A stretch of 64,000 nt of DNA from Hyunsoonleella pacifica. GTDB lineage: Bacteria; Bacteroidota; Bacteroidia; Flavobacteriales; Flavobacteriaceae. A program made the position numbers and the translations under genes. The notes beneath the pieces were generated by a model. The model was not told the origin of the DNA. It was given only the letters and a program-made list of their open reading frames with translations, and searched no databases. Below, piece by piece: positions 8,665 to 16,896 of this stretch. Every line of letters starts with the position of its first letter. The first letter of the stretch is position 1. The stretch spans positions 413,856 to 477,855 of the forward strand of contig NZ_SIRS01000004.1 of assembly GCF_004310335.1 (NCBI RefSeq), given 5' to 3'.

Positions 8665-9843
8665 ATGAAGCCAGATTTATTCGAAGCTCCCGATTATTAC
8701 AACGTAGACGAGTTACTTAATGATGAGCACAAGTTAGTGCGTAATGCAGCCAGAGAGTGGGTAAAACGTGACGTTTCTCCTATTATTGAAGATTATGCAC
8801 AAAAAGCAGAATTTCCAAAACAAATTATTGGAGGTTTAGCAGAAATTGGGGCTTTTGGTCCGTATATACCTTTAGAATATGGAGGTGCTGGTTTAGATCA
8901 AATAAGTTATGGTTTAATTATGCAAGAAATTGAACGTGGCGATTCTGGAGTACGATCTACAGCATCTGTGCAATCTTCCTTAGTAATGTACCCTATTTGG
9001 AAATATGGTAACGAAATACAGCGTAAAAAATACCTACCTAAATTAGCCAGCGGGGAATGGATGGGATGCTTTGGATTAACAGAACCCGATCATGGCAGTA
9101 ACCCAAGTGGTATGACCACAAATTTTAAGGACATGGGAGACCATTATCTTTTAAATGGTGCAAAACTATGGATTAGTAACGCCCCTTTTGCTCAAGTAGC
9201 CGTAGTATGGGCTAAAAATGAAGAAGGTAGAATTCACGGACTAATTGTTGAGCGCGGTATGGAGGGATTCTCTACTCCTGAAACTCATAACAAATGGTCG
9301 CTTCGTGCATCTGCAACTGGCGAACTTATTTTTGATAATGTTAAAGTACCTAAAGAAAACATATTACCAAATAAATCTGGATTAGGTGCGCCATTAGGCT
9401 GTTTAGACTCTGCACGCTATGGTATTGCTTGGGGCGCTATTGGTGCTGCTATGGACTGTTACGATACCGCATTACGCTATAGTAAAGAGCGCATGCAATT
9501 TGGAAAACCCATTGGGCAATTTCAATTACAGCAAAAAAAATTAGCTGAAATGATTACAGAAATTACCAAAGCACAACTACTCGCTTGGAGGTTAGGCGTA
9601 TTACGTAATGATGGCAAAGCTACCTCTGCACAAATCTCTATGGCAAAACGTAACAATGTAGATATGGCCATTAATATCGCCAGAGAAGCTAGACAAATGC
9701 TTGGTGGTATGGGCATTACTGGAGAATACAGCATTATGCGCCACATGATGAATCTAGAAAGTGTAATTACCTATGAAGGTACTCATGATATCCATTTATT
9801 AATTACTGGTTTGGATATTACGGGATTGAATGGGTTTAAGTAG
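8665..9843 (+). CDS. Acyl-CoA dehydrogenase, glutaryl-CoA dehydrogenase type
   Basis: FAD-dependent dehydrogenase of 392 residues with the three acyl-CoA dehydrogenase domains. Motifs include CFGLTEPDHGSNPSGM (FAD and substrate contact), RMQFGKPIGQFQLQQKKLAEM, and the C-terminal ITYEGTHDIHLLITG, where the glutamate near residue 371 is the expected catalytic base. Overall form is closest to glutaryl-CoA dehydrogenase, which oxidises and decarboxylates glutaryl-CoA in lysine and tryptophan breakdown. Assignment below family level is inference. Stands alone as a transcription unit. Confidence 0.88.
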   Translation: MKPDLFEAPDYYNVDELLNDEHKLVRNAAREWVKRDVSPIIEDYAQKAEFPKQIIGGLAEIGAFGPYIPLEYGGAGLDQISYGLIMQEIERGDSGVRSTASVQSSLVMYPIWKYGNEIQRKKYLPKLASGEWMGCFGLTEPDHGSNPSGMTTNFKDMGDHYLLNGAKLWISNAPFAQVAVVWAKNEEGRIHGLIVERGMEGFSTPETHNKWSLRASATGELIFDNVKVPKENILPNKSGLGAPLGCLDSARYGIAWGAIGAAMDCYDTALRYSKERMQFGKPIGQFQLQQKKLAEMITEITKAQLLAWRLGVLRNDGKATSAQISMAKRNNVDMAINIAREARQMLGGMGITGEYSIMRHMMNLESVITYEGTHDIHLLITGLDITGLNGFK

Positions 9844-9922
9844 AATACTTCTAAGTGTTTTCGTGATAATGTATAATAAAGAGTTTTGTTTTTTTCCAAA
9901 ACCATAAAAGTTTACTTCACTA

Positions 9923-10345
9923 CTAATTCGTAACAATATTCAGGAACAACTTCATATATCTTATACAATATACCATTGAGGCTATATTAATACCTACAAT
10001 GATATAAATAACTAATTTATGACAAGTAAGGATATCTTCAAATAAGAAAAAAGTAATTGATATAAATATTGCAAAAAAACCACTATAAATAGAATATCTT
10101 AGGGACCTAAATAGGGACTTCATACCATCAGATTTTCTGATAAAATCTAATTTCTCACTTCTGTAAGAATTCAATATTGTTGCTGTTGTCAAAATAAAAC
10201 CGATAATAATACTAAAAGCAGTAATAAAAATTTCAAAAAATTTAGGGAACTTTAGATTTACACAAAACCAAGTAGAGCAACAATAAAGAAAAAGCGTAAT
10301 TATTATAGATATAATAATTGGTATAGTAAAAGCCTTGGTTATCAT
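9923..10345 (-). CDS. Four-helix membrane protein, RexB-like partner
   Basis: 140 residues with four predicted transmembrane segments (about 7-28, 37-60, 86-106 and 111-130) and a charged cytoplasmic-type loop between the second and third (YRSEKLDFIRKSDGMKSLFR). No enzymatic motif. Its start codon overlaps the stop of the upstream 304-residue gene by one base (TAATG), so translation is coupled. Size, topology and position behind a soluble partner match RexB of phage lambda, a four-helix ion channel that depolarises infected cells. I see no clear sequence identity, so this is an architectural comparison. Confidence 0.6.
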   Translation of the reverse strand: MITKAFTIPIIISIIITLFLYCCSTWFCVNLKFPKFFEIFITAFSIIIGFILTTATILNSYRSEKLDFIRKSDGMKSLFRSLRYSIYSGFFAIFISITFFLFEDILTCHKLVIYIIVGINIASMVYCIRYMKLFLNIVTN

Positions 10346-11259
10346 TATTTTTGCAAAAGTTCTAGTTGATTTCGATTCTTAATAAAATCTTTTTTCAGTT
10401 GTTCATATTTACTTTTTATTTGAAAATTCCCGATAGTTCTTGTTTTTTTAATAGTCAGTTGAGTTATTAACCTATTTGAAATCAAATCAAAGACATGGGT
10501 ATGATCAGAATCAACATCAATTCCTGTGATTCGCAAATTTTTCGCTAAATCCTCCCCTTTATCTGATTTATAAAACCATTGAGCCAATTGTCTTACTTGT
10601 TGTAAAGATAATTTGTTTTTCCGTGAACGGCCATTTGAAATAACAACTTTTGCATTAGCCCCTTTTAAATCTTGCATTAACTCCAAAAGACGGTAAGCAT
10701 TTTTCTCATTTGGCTTTAAAATACCCATATCATTATTCGGTATTGCCAAATCCATTTCAATCCTTGTATATTCATTTGAGTTTAGAAACTTAACGTATTC
10801 GTCTGGCAAGACTACATCTTTAAGTGTAATATGCGGCAACTCAAAATTACGAATTAAAAATTTTAAAACTGATGAAGGTGAAGTGCCTGGCTTTTTTGAT
10901 TCTAAGCCAAGAATTCTAGTTGTCCTATCATAAATAAATGAGCTATCGTATCCTAATCCATCATAGTCACCTATTTTCAATTTTGAAGGTTTATTTTTTT
11001 CAGGGTCATATGAAGGAGGGATATTAGAAGTTTGATTATAAACAAAAGTCCCGAGGATATATCTATTTTCAATTTCCTTTATATCGTATATACTTATGTA
11101 TCCATCTGAATGAGCTATATTATGGAACACTTCTTCATGATAAGCAAAAATCTTAGAATCCATTATTTTTAAAAGAGACTCCGCTTCTTCTTTAGGCAAA
11201 TATTCGTCAGATGGGAAAATTTGATAGTAATATACATTTGTTGTTTTGGTAGCTTCCAT
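10345..11259 (-). CDS. Soluble protein with RexA-like architecture
   Basis: 304 residues, no signal peptide or transmembrane segment. The N-terminal half is beta-rich (YYYQIFPSDEYLP; DGYISIYDIKEIENRYILGTF), followed by DGLGYDSSFIYDRTTRILGLESK. The C-terminal part has a basic stretch (NGRSRKNKLS) and a Lys-rich helical tail. The order of predicted elements can be laid over lambda RexA (279 residues), the DNA-binding sensor of RexAB exclusion, including a GLGY/GFP-type turn in mid-protein and a terminal helical segment. It is coupled by TAATG to the four-helix membrane gene. A Pfam family of unknown function is the alternative. Confidence 0.5.
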   Translation of the reverse strand: MEATKTTNVYYYQIFPSDEYLPKEEAESLLKIMDSKIFAYHEEVFHNIAHSDGYISIYDIKEIENRYILGTFVYNQTSNIPPSYDPEKNKPSKLKIGDYDGLGYDSSFIYDRTTRILGLESKKPGTSPSSVLKFLIRNFELPHITLKDVVLPDEYVKFLNSNEYTRIEMDLAIPNNDMGILKPNEKNAYRLLELMQDLKGANAKVVISNGRSRKNKLSLQQVRQLAQWFYKSDKGEDLAKNLRITGIDVDSDHTHVFDLISNRLITQLTIKKTRTIGNFQIKSKYEQLKKDFIKNRNQLELLQK

Positions 11260-11384
11260 TAAATAAATATTTTTTGTTGAAAAAGTAACTAATACTTTTT
11301 AGCGCTTAAAAAGGAGAAGTTAAATGTAAGAATATTAAATCGATTTATGTAATCCAAAAGATAATATTTTACCATATAAAAAAA

Positions 11385-11400
11385 TGAATGAATTCATTCA
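11385..11400. promoter_or_regulatory. Candidate operator O1 (perfect 16-bp palindrome)
   Basis: TGAATGAATTCATTCA is a perfect palindrome. Half-sites TGAATGA/TCATTCA are typical of TetR-family operators; the B. subtilis FadR site has the same half-sites with a longer spacer. It matches O2 (11618-11633) at 14 of 16 positions. Confidence 0.6.
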
Positions 11401-11600
11401 ATAACGGATAGTCCATTTTAAGTATGAAATACCGCTTAAATACCAAAAACAATATTTTGAAGCCTCTAATCCAGAACCTTCAAACTTCAATTAACCCAAT
11501 CATTATTCCACAAAAAATTTAATTAACACCACTACATCGTTTTAGTAATAAATATAACCGCAAAGTGATTTTTGTCAGGTTTTTTCATGAATTCTAACTC

Positions 11601-11608
11601 TAATTTTG
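11601..11608 (+). promoter_or_regulatory. Candidate -7 element of the PPi-PEPCK promoter
   Basis: TAATTTTG fits TAnnTTTG. The nearest upstream TTG (11572-11574) is 26 bp away, longer than the usual spacing, so the -33 element is uncertain. Transcription would begin near 11615, directly before operator-like site O2. Confidence 0.45.
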
Positions 11609-11617
11609 TCTTGAACA

Positions 11618-11633
11618 TGAATGTATTCATACA
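11618..11633. promoter_or_regulatory. Candidate operator O2, at the predicted transcription start
   Basis: TGAATGTATTCATACA differs from O1 at two positions. It lies just downstream of the -7 element and 20 bp before the start codon, where a bound repressor would block initiation. The centre-to-centre distance to O1 is 233 bp. Confidence 0.55.
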
Positions 11634-11653
11634 CCATTCAATAGTTAAGCATC

Positions 11654-14600
11654 ATGAAAGATTCAAGAAAAGACATTATCCAGTTTACCAATCTACAACT
11701 CGCTGCTTTAGGTCAGCCTACATTCAAAGATAAGGACGATAGCAGTATTAAATTTTGTGACCCAGAGTTTGAAAAAACTACCAAACCACTCATTATGAGT
11801 TTAAGGGAGAAGTCAAGATTACTCGCGGATCATTTATCCCCTGCCGACTCCAGAATTCAAAGTTTTATAGATAGCTATTTAAAGGATATTTCTATTGACA
11901 AACCGTATAAATTGCCTAATAATACACTGATACTTTCTAAAAAAGGACAAGCCAGAGAAGTTAGCCTACCTCCTGATGGGAATTCTTTTGAAAGTGATTT
12001 GGTAAGCTCTAAGCGCCTAAAACAAGGTGTTTTGAATAATCCATTACATGACAAAAGAACTACTAAAGGTACATTTCATATTGTTGAAGGCCCATTACCT
12101 GTGCCTTTGGATAAAAAAGAAGTACCAAAAATTGTTCTGGCTCATTTTTTAAATGAAGCTTTTAAGCCTTCTGATGATTTAAACACCTTACCATTTACTT
12201 CAAACCAAAAAGAAAAAGCAAGAACTATGGTTTCTATGCTTTTAAGACCAACAGTTTGTCCTGAAGTAAAAGATATTATTTCAAAAAAAACTTTAGAAGT
12301 ACGTTTTTTTGCTCCTGGAAATTTAGTTAGCAATTTAGATTTTGTTGAAAATATATTTGGTAATGCTGGTAACCCCAATTTAGCACACAACGATGCTGCG
12401 TTAGATCCAGAACACTGGACGGGGCATACAGGTTGTATCATACTAGCACCTCAGTTATTAAAACTTAAAAAGAAAGAGGTGGGATTACCCTATTTTAATG
12501 ATGCTACTGAACGTCAGAAAAAAGATGGCATGTGCTGGAAAGATGAAAATGAATTATATAATGAGGGAGGTGCGTTTAAAATTACATGTAGAGATGATAG
12601 TGGCGTAGTAATAACCCTAATTGCCGATAACTACTATGGCTATTCTAAAAAAGAAATTAAAACACAAATTAGCTATTCGGCTAATCTATATGGTGTTTTA
12701 GAAGAAGAGCATGCTGGCGGCGCTATTGCTTATGCAAGACGTGTTATGGGAGACACCGTTAATTGCGAGGATTATAAAGTGTATTACGGGCTAGATCATA
12801 CCATCGAAGATGTGAAAATTTTATTAGGAGACCGTATTGAGGTACAACCTGAAAATTATGCCATAGATAAAGTCTACCCCAACATCATTTATATTCCAGA
12901 ATCATCTTATTTTGATACTAATATCAACAGTATTTCCTGGGATCATAAGGGAAAGAAACAACAATTAAAGTTATCGCCTTACAAAACCTATATACATCCT
13001 TCAGGTAATAAACTACGGTTAGAAAAACATAAATCCGTCGATTTATGGCGTATGGTTGAAACTTATCCAGAAGGCGTGTTTTGCCATAAACCTTGTACGG
13101 TTTCTGGTGGTGGTAAATCGGAAATCTCTAAGTCTATGCAAAATGCTATTACCTATAGCAACTTTAATATTCACAACATAGAAAAAGATTTTAAAAAGGC
13201 TGATGAAATTATAGAGTTTGATTATTCAACCCGATGGAAAGATAAAAGTAATAATAGACCAAAATCCAGAGCGTTATTGAGTGAAAAACGCACTTTAGGT
13301 TCTGTTGTAAAATTACTAACACCATCTGAAGAAAACTCAGAAGAATTTAACGAGTGGTTAAAAAACATTCCTGTTCATGTGCGTTCTTTAGTGTTATTTG
13401 TTAAACGTTTATTTAGACAAGCTCATGGGGCTAACTTTAACTGGAAAGACATGATGTCTGTAGAAACCATTAATGGCGTTAAAGGCACATCTCTTATTTA
13501 CAATAACAATCCCGTAGTCGGCAGCTATGTTAGAATTGGTTTTAACCAAGAAGGCAACTGGATGTTAAATAAATTACGTTCGGATTTTTCGGCTTCGGAA
13601 AAAATTCAAACTGAAGATGATATTTCAGCATCTATAACATTACCTAAACATCAGTTCAAATATCTAAATCCGGAATACCCTAACAAAAGCGTAAAAGTTC
13701 TTGTAAACTGTGAAGCGCATTTATTTCAAAGACCAGATGAAGCTATTGTACGTGGTTATGATAAAGGTGCTGAATTGGATATTATTTCTGATGGTAGATT
13801 TTTAACTAACTACGAAATGTTGACCAAACAAGATGCTATTGAAATATATGAAGACACTATTAATTTTGATAAATATACACAACCTGTTCAAGATTTTATA
13901 AAAGCCATTATTGATAGTGACGACAAGGATATTCAATTTGTATTACCATCACACCCAAGAATTATTGAGGATGGTTTACCTACAAAAAATCCGCGTTATT
14001 TAGAACCTAACAAGTTTTATAATGAAACCGAAGCGTCCTATATCTCTGATATGGGTGTACGTTTGAAACGAAAAATTAAGCTGGAAGATCCTGTAATTCA
14101 TACAGTAAATGCAGTGTTACCTGGTAGAAGAAACAATCCTGTTGATAAAAAAGCAGGTATTAGGCCTTTAGCTGTGTATAACCCAATTCATTATCAAGAA
14201 ACTCCAGAGTTATTTATGGATTTTATCTGTAGCTTAACGGGTAAATCACCATCTACTACAGGAGCTGGATCGGAGGGTGCTTTAACCAAAGCACCGTTTA
14301 ACATGTTGACACCAACAACTGATTTAAATAATGCTTTACTATCACATATACTTACGGAGTCTAATGGGTTTAGTACTGCTGCGGGTTATGTAGGTGCTGA
14401 AAACAAGATAGACCATGACGTTAGTTTATTAATCCCCGAAATATGGGCTAGAATGGCTCCTGAAGATAGAGACCCAAAACATCTTATTAAAGTTGGGGCT
14501 TTAGAAAAACTAGAAGATTTTGAATATAACGGACAAAACATACTAGCAAGCAGATTGGGCTATAGAATTACTGAAAAATTTAATTTACTCTGCCTAAACC

Positions 14601-15097
14601 GAATTTTTGATGAACCCACAGCCGTGTTTAACGAGCGCATGCTGAAACCAGAATTACAAGGTATGGAAGATTATGTAGATGGCATTAACAATATAACTGA
14701 AGCACAGCAAAAAGTAGCCCTCAATTATTTTGAAGATGGTAGTGTTGGAGCGGCTATTCCTCCATTAAAAATACTGCTACACATTATGGCTTATGGTAAC
14801 TATGAAGGTAAAGGTATTAGCGATCCTGAATTACGTAAATTCTTTGACAGAGGTTATGTTGTAAATAGCGATTGGTATCAAGAACGCTTACACTTGAAAC
14901 AAGAAAAAGACATCAAATTTTACGAATCGCAAATTGATTATTTAGAAGATTTTATAGCAAACCCAAATAACAAGGATTTAGTTAAAGAAATGCAGATAAA
15001 ACATAGACTAACGTCTGTGAAAGCGTTGTTTTCCAAAGTAAAATCTGAAGCGTATTTAAAAGATTTAATTGGTACCATTGGAGCAGACCCTTTGTAA
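11654..15097 (+). CDS. PPi-type phosphoenolpyruvate carboxykinase (diphosphate-dependent)
   Basis: 1147 residues, the length of the PPi-PEPCK family described from Propionibacterium and Entamoeba, which interconvert oxaloacetate plus PPi and PEP plus Pi plus CO2. Family-like blocks include NLDFVENIFGNAGNP, WTGHTGCIILAP, a P-loop-like CHKPCTVSGGGKSEIS (residues 477-492, compare SGTGKTTLS of ATP-PEPCK), GRRNNP, and TGKSPSTTGAGSEGALTKAP (about 861-880). It is unrelated in overall layout to the ATP-PEPCK also encoded here (37564-39180). No signal peptide. Assignment rests on recalled family motifs and length. Confidence 0.8.
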   Translation: MKDSRKDIIQFTNLQLAALGQPTFKDKDDSSIKFCDPEFEKTTKPLIMSLREKSRLLADHLSPADSRIQSFIDSYLKDISIDKPYKLPNNTLILSKKGQAREVSLPPDGNSFESDLVSSKRLKQGVLNNPLHDKRTTKGTFHIVEGPLPVPLDKKEVPKIVLAHFLNEAFKPSDDLNTLPFTSNQKEKARTMVSMLLRPTVCPEVKDIISKKTLEVRFFAPGNLVSNLDFVENIFGNAGNPNLAHNDAALDPEHWTGHTGCIILAPQLLKLKKKEVGLPYFNDATERQKKDGMCWKDENELYNEGGAFKITCRDDSGVVITLIADNYYGYSKKEIKTQISYSANLYGVLEEEHAGGAIAYARRVMGDTVNCEDYKVYYGLDHTIEDVKILLGDRIEVQPENYAIDKVYPNIIYIPESSYFDTNINSISWDHKGKKQQLKLSPYKTYIHPSGNKLRLEKHKSVDLWRMVETYPEGVFCHKPCTVSGGGKSEISKSMQNAITYSNFNIHNIEKDFKKADEIIEFDYSTRWKDKSNNRPKSRALLSEKRTLGSVVKLLTPSEENSEEFNEWLKNIPVHVRSLVLFVKRLFRQAHGANFNWKDMMSVETINGVKGTSLIYNNNPVVGSYVRIGFNQEGNWMLNKLRSDFSASEKIQTEDDISASITLPKHQFKYLNPEYPNKSVKVLVNCEAHLFQRPDEAIVRGYDKGAELDIISDGRFLTNYEMLTKQDAIEIYEDTINFDKYTQPVQDFIKAIIDSDDKDIQFVLPSHPRIIEDGLPTKNPRYLEPNKFYNETEASYISDMGVRLKRKIKLEDPVIHTVNAVLPGRRNNPVDKKAGIRPLAVYNPIHYQETPELFMDFICSLTGKSPSTTGAGSEGALTKAPFNMLTPTTDLNNALLSHILTESNGFSTAAGYVGAENKIDHDVSLLIPEIWARMAPEDRDPKHLIKVGALEKLEDFEYNGQNILASRLGYRITEKFNLLCLNRIFDEPTAVFNERMLKPELQGMEDYVDGINNITEAQQKVALNYFEDGSVGAAIPPLKILLHIMAYGNYEGKGISDPELRKFFDRGYVVNSDWYQERLHLKQEKDIKFYESQIDYLEDFIANPNNKDLVKEMQIKHRLTSVKALFSKVKSEAYLKDLIGTIGADPL

Positions 15098-15148
15098 AGA
15101 AAAGCAGTCTAATAACGAGTTAGTTAATTTTAGTTATTTGTTTTTAAT

Positions 15149-15188
15149 CTGGATGATATATGTTACATAATATCATCCAGATTTTTTT
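15149..15188 (+). terminator. Terminator after the PPi-PEPCK gene
   Basis: Eleven-base perfect stem CTGGATGATAT / ATATCATCCAG with a ten-base loop, followed by seven T. Confidence 0.88.
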
Positions 15189-15216
15189 GTTTCAACTATA
15201 GCTTCAACTATATTTG
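15187..15216 (+). promoter_or_regulatory. Candidate promoter of the CNGKCHL gene
   Basis: TTG (15187-15189) and TATATTTG (15209-15216) with a 19-bp spacer: a full match to the Bacteroidota -33/-7 pattern. It overlaps the T-run of the preceding terminator. Transcription would start near 15222. Confidence 0.7.
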
Positions 15217-15232
15217 CCGAAAATTTTAAGTC

Positions 15233-15607
15233 TTGCACAAATTCACTGCTTTATGTTTTGCCTTTTTATACATGATTGCCATGTTAAGACCTGTGCAGCC
15301 CTACATTGAATATGTGCTAAATCAAGACTATATTGCTGAATTTTTATGTGTCAATAAAGACAAACCTAAGTTGCAATGTAACGGAAAGTGTCATCTGGCA
15401 AAACAAATTGAAAAACAACAGGAAAATACACCTCTTACTTCCTTGAGTATTTCTTTAGAAAATTATCCTATTGGATTTGTATCTATTTTTAAAATTGAAG
15501 GTTTAAACAACCTCCTACCTTTAAAAAAGCTAGAGTGTATCCCATACCATATATTATATCACTTTAACTATAACAGCAGTACATTTCAACCGCCAGACGC
15601 TGTGTAA
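15233..15607 (+). CDS. Small membrane-associated protein with CNGKCHL motif
   Basis: 124 residues. An N-terminal hydrophobic segment (about 4-20) is followed by PVQPYIEYVLNQDYIAEFLCVNKDKP and the motif CNGKCHLAKQIEKQQ. A cysteine pair plus histidine suggests binding of a soft metal such as copper, but no enzyme fold is recognisable. Related small proteins sit beside metal transporters or TonB receptors in Flavobacteriaceae. The start is TTG at 15233, right behind an in-frame stop; ATG at 15272 is an alternative but would cut the hydrophobic segment. Function unknown. Confidence 0.7.
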   Translation: MHKFTALCFAFLYMIAMLRPVQPYIEYVLNQDYIAEFLCVNKDKPKLQCNGKCHLAKQIEKQQENTPLTSLSISLENYPIGFVSIFKIEGLNNLLPLKKLECIPYHILYHFNYNSSTFQPPDAV

Positions 15608-15630
15608 TTATTCTTTCTAAATATTCTTTT

Positions 15631-15729
15631 GCGTTAGGGATAGAAGCGACATCCTTTTTTGTTTTTCTCAAAAAAGATATAGCGGATAGCCCGACCCTTG
15701 TGGTAACCTGCCTACCGGCAGGCAGGCGC
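15631..15729 (+). repeat. Dispersed structured element, copy A
   Basis: Begins GCGTTAGGGATAGAAGCG, then CATCCTTTT, a T-rich/A-rich hairpin, AAAAGATATAGCGGATAGCC, GACC..GGTAAC, and a terminal GC-rich palindrome CCTGCCTACCGGCAGGCAGG (15707-15726). The same frame occurs in reverse orientation at 41058-41170 with different hairpin contents. It lies between the CNGKCHL gene and the Met-rich barrel gene. It may encode a structured RNA or be a mobile repeat; I cannot tell which. Confidence 0.75.
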
Positions 15730-15766
15730 TCAAATAATTACATTAAAAAATTAATCTAAACTTAAA

Positions 15767-16798
15767 ATGAAACATATAATCATTGCAATACTGTGTATTG
15801 TAACATCATTAACTTTTGCACAACACGACAATCATAATACCTCAAATTCAAATTTATGGTCTTCTAGTAGACCTGATGGACATGCACCTATAGCTGTTAT
15901 GGCAGACCATACACACCACAAGGGAGAATTTATGTTTTCTTATCGCTACATGACCATGGATATGCGTCAATTAAGACAGGGCACGAACGATGCTACAGCA
16001 GCAGATGCACATGCTAACTATATGGTAGCGCCTATTGATATGATAATGAACATGCACATGCTGGGTGCTATGTATGCACCTTCTGATAAAATTACATTGA
16101 TGGCTATGGCTAATTACATTGAAAACGATATGAATTTGCAAATGCGAAATGGGAATGTATTTTCTACAAATACTTCTGGGCTTGGGGATGTTATGGTAAG
16201 TGCGCTTTATAGCATTTTTAATAAAAATAGAAAAGCGATGCACGCACAACTGGGTGTAAACATACCTACCGGTAGTATAGAAGAAAAGAACGTACTGCCT
16301 GTATCCATGGGTAATGCTGTACAATTACCATACCCTATGCAAATTGGAACTGGTTCTTTTGGTGCTAAACTTGGGTTAACGTATTTAGGACAATGCGATT
16401 CGTTTTCTTGGGGACACCAACTAACAGGTATTGTAAACATTAACGATAACGACCAAGATTATAAATTTGGAAATCGCTACAGCTTTAACAATTGGATTGC
16501 AGCCAAAGCTGGGGACAACTTAAGTGTTTCTGTACGTCTACAAGCCCTTTTAGTTGATGAGATTGATGGAGCTAGCCCGTTATTAAACCCAATGATGGTA
16601 ACTACCGCCGATACTGTAAACTCTGGGGGTACTTTTATCAATTCTGGTTTTGGATTGAACTATATGATAAAAAATGGGGTTTTAAAAGGGATTCGTTTAG
16701 CTAGTGAGATTACCACACCGCTTTATCAAGATTTAAATGGTATTCAATTAAAGCAAAATTATAACATAACGTTTGGTATACAATATGCTATGCATTAA
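15767..16798 (+). CDS. Met/His-rich outer-membrane beta-barrel, phenol-degradation MetA-like transporter family
   Basis: 343 residues with a signal peptide (cleavage after LTFA, about residue 18). The mature start is His-rich (QHDNHNTSN; ADHTHHKGEF). Methionine clusters follow (MFSYRYMTMDMRQL; MIMNMHMLGAMY). Alternating hydrophobic segments end in an aromatic C-terminus (NITFGIQYAMH), as in outer-membrane barrels annotated as transporter, MetA-pathway of phenol degradation. The Met/His content and the CNGKCHL neighbour suggest copper or silver handling instead of phenol, which is inference. Separated from its neighbour by the dispersed element. Confidence 0.7.
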   Translation: MKHIIIAILCIVTSLTFAQHDNHNTSNSNLWSSSRPDGHAPIAVMADHTHHKGEFMFSYRYMTMDMRQLRQGTNDATAADAHANYMVAPIDMIMNMHMLGAMYAPSDKITLMAMANYIENDMNLQMRNGNVFSTNTSGLGDVMVSALYSIFNKNRKAMHAQLGVNIPTGSIEEKNVLPVSMGNAVQLPYPMQIGTGSFGAKLGLTYLGQCDSFSWGHQLTGIVNINDNDQDYKFGNRYSFNNWIAAKAGDNLSVSVRLQALLVDEIDGASPLLNPMMVTTADTVNSGGTFINSGFGLNYMIKNGVLKGIRLASEITTPLYQDLNGIQLKQNYNITFGIQYAMH

Positions 16799-16820
16799 CG
16801 ATTACACTTAATGCAATTGT

Positions 16821-16855
16821 AAAAAAGCGTTTTCCTAAATTGGGAAACGCTTTTT
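16821..16855 (+). terminator. Terminator after the barrel gene
   Basis: AAAAAAGCGTTTTCC pairs with GGGAAACGCTTTTT with one bulge, ending in five T. Confidence 0.8.
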
Positions 16856-16896
16856 AATTGATTTTTAGCTTTTAAAGCCGTATCTTTAAAAGAAAA

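Larger units (their letters stand above)
11260..11653. promoter_or_regulatory. Divergent control region with two matching palindromes
   Basis: 394 bases between the RexA-like gene (minus strand) and the PPi-PEPCK gene (plus strand). It contains two 16-bp palindrome-type sites listed separately and a candidate -7 element. I see no open frame worth calling. The first 100 bases next to the RexA-like gene are very AT-rich and probably hold its promoter. Confidence 0.6.

Noticed and set aside
9923-11653. Prophage or integrative element around the RexAB-like pair
   Set aside because: No integrase, tRNA attachment site, direct repeats or phage genes seen; a simple two-gene insertion is all that can be supported.
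15971-16440. Two open frames antisense to the Met-rich barrel gene
   Set aside because: Both mirror a real gene; their His/Cys-rich translations are a by-product of the Met/His codons opposite.
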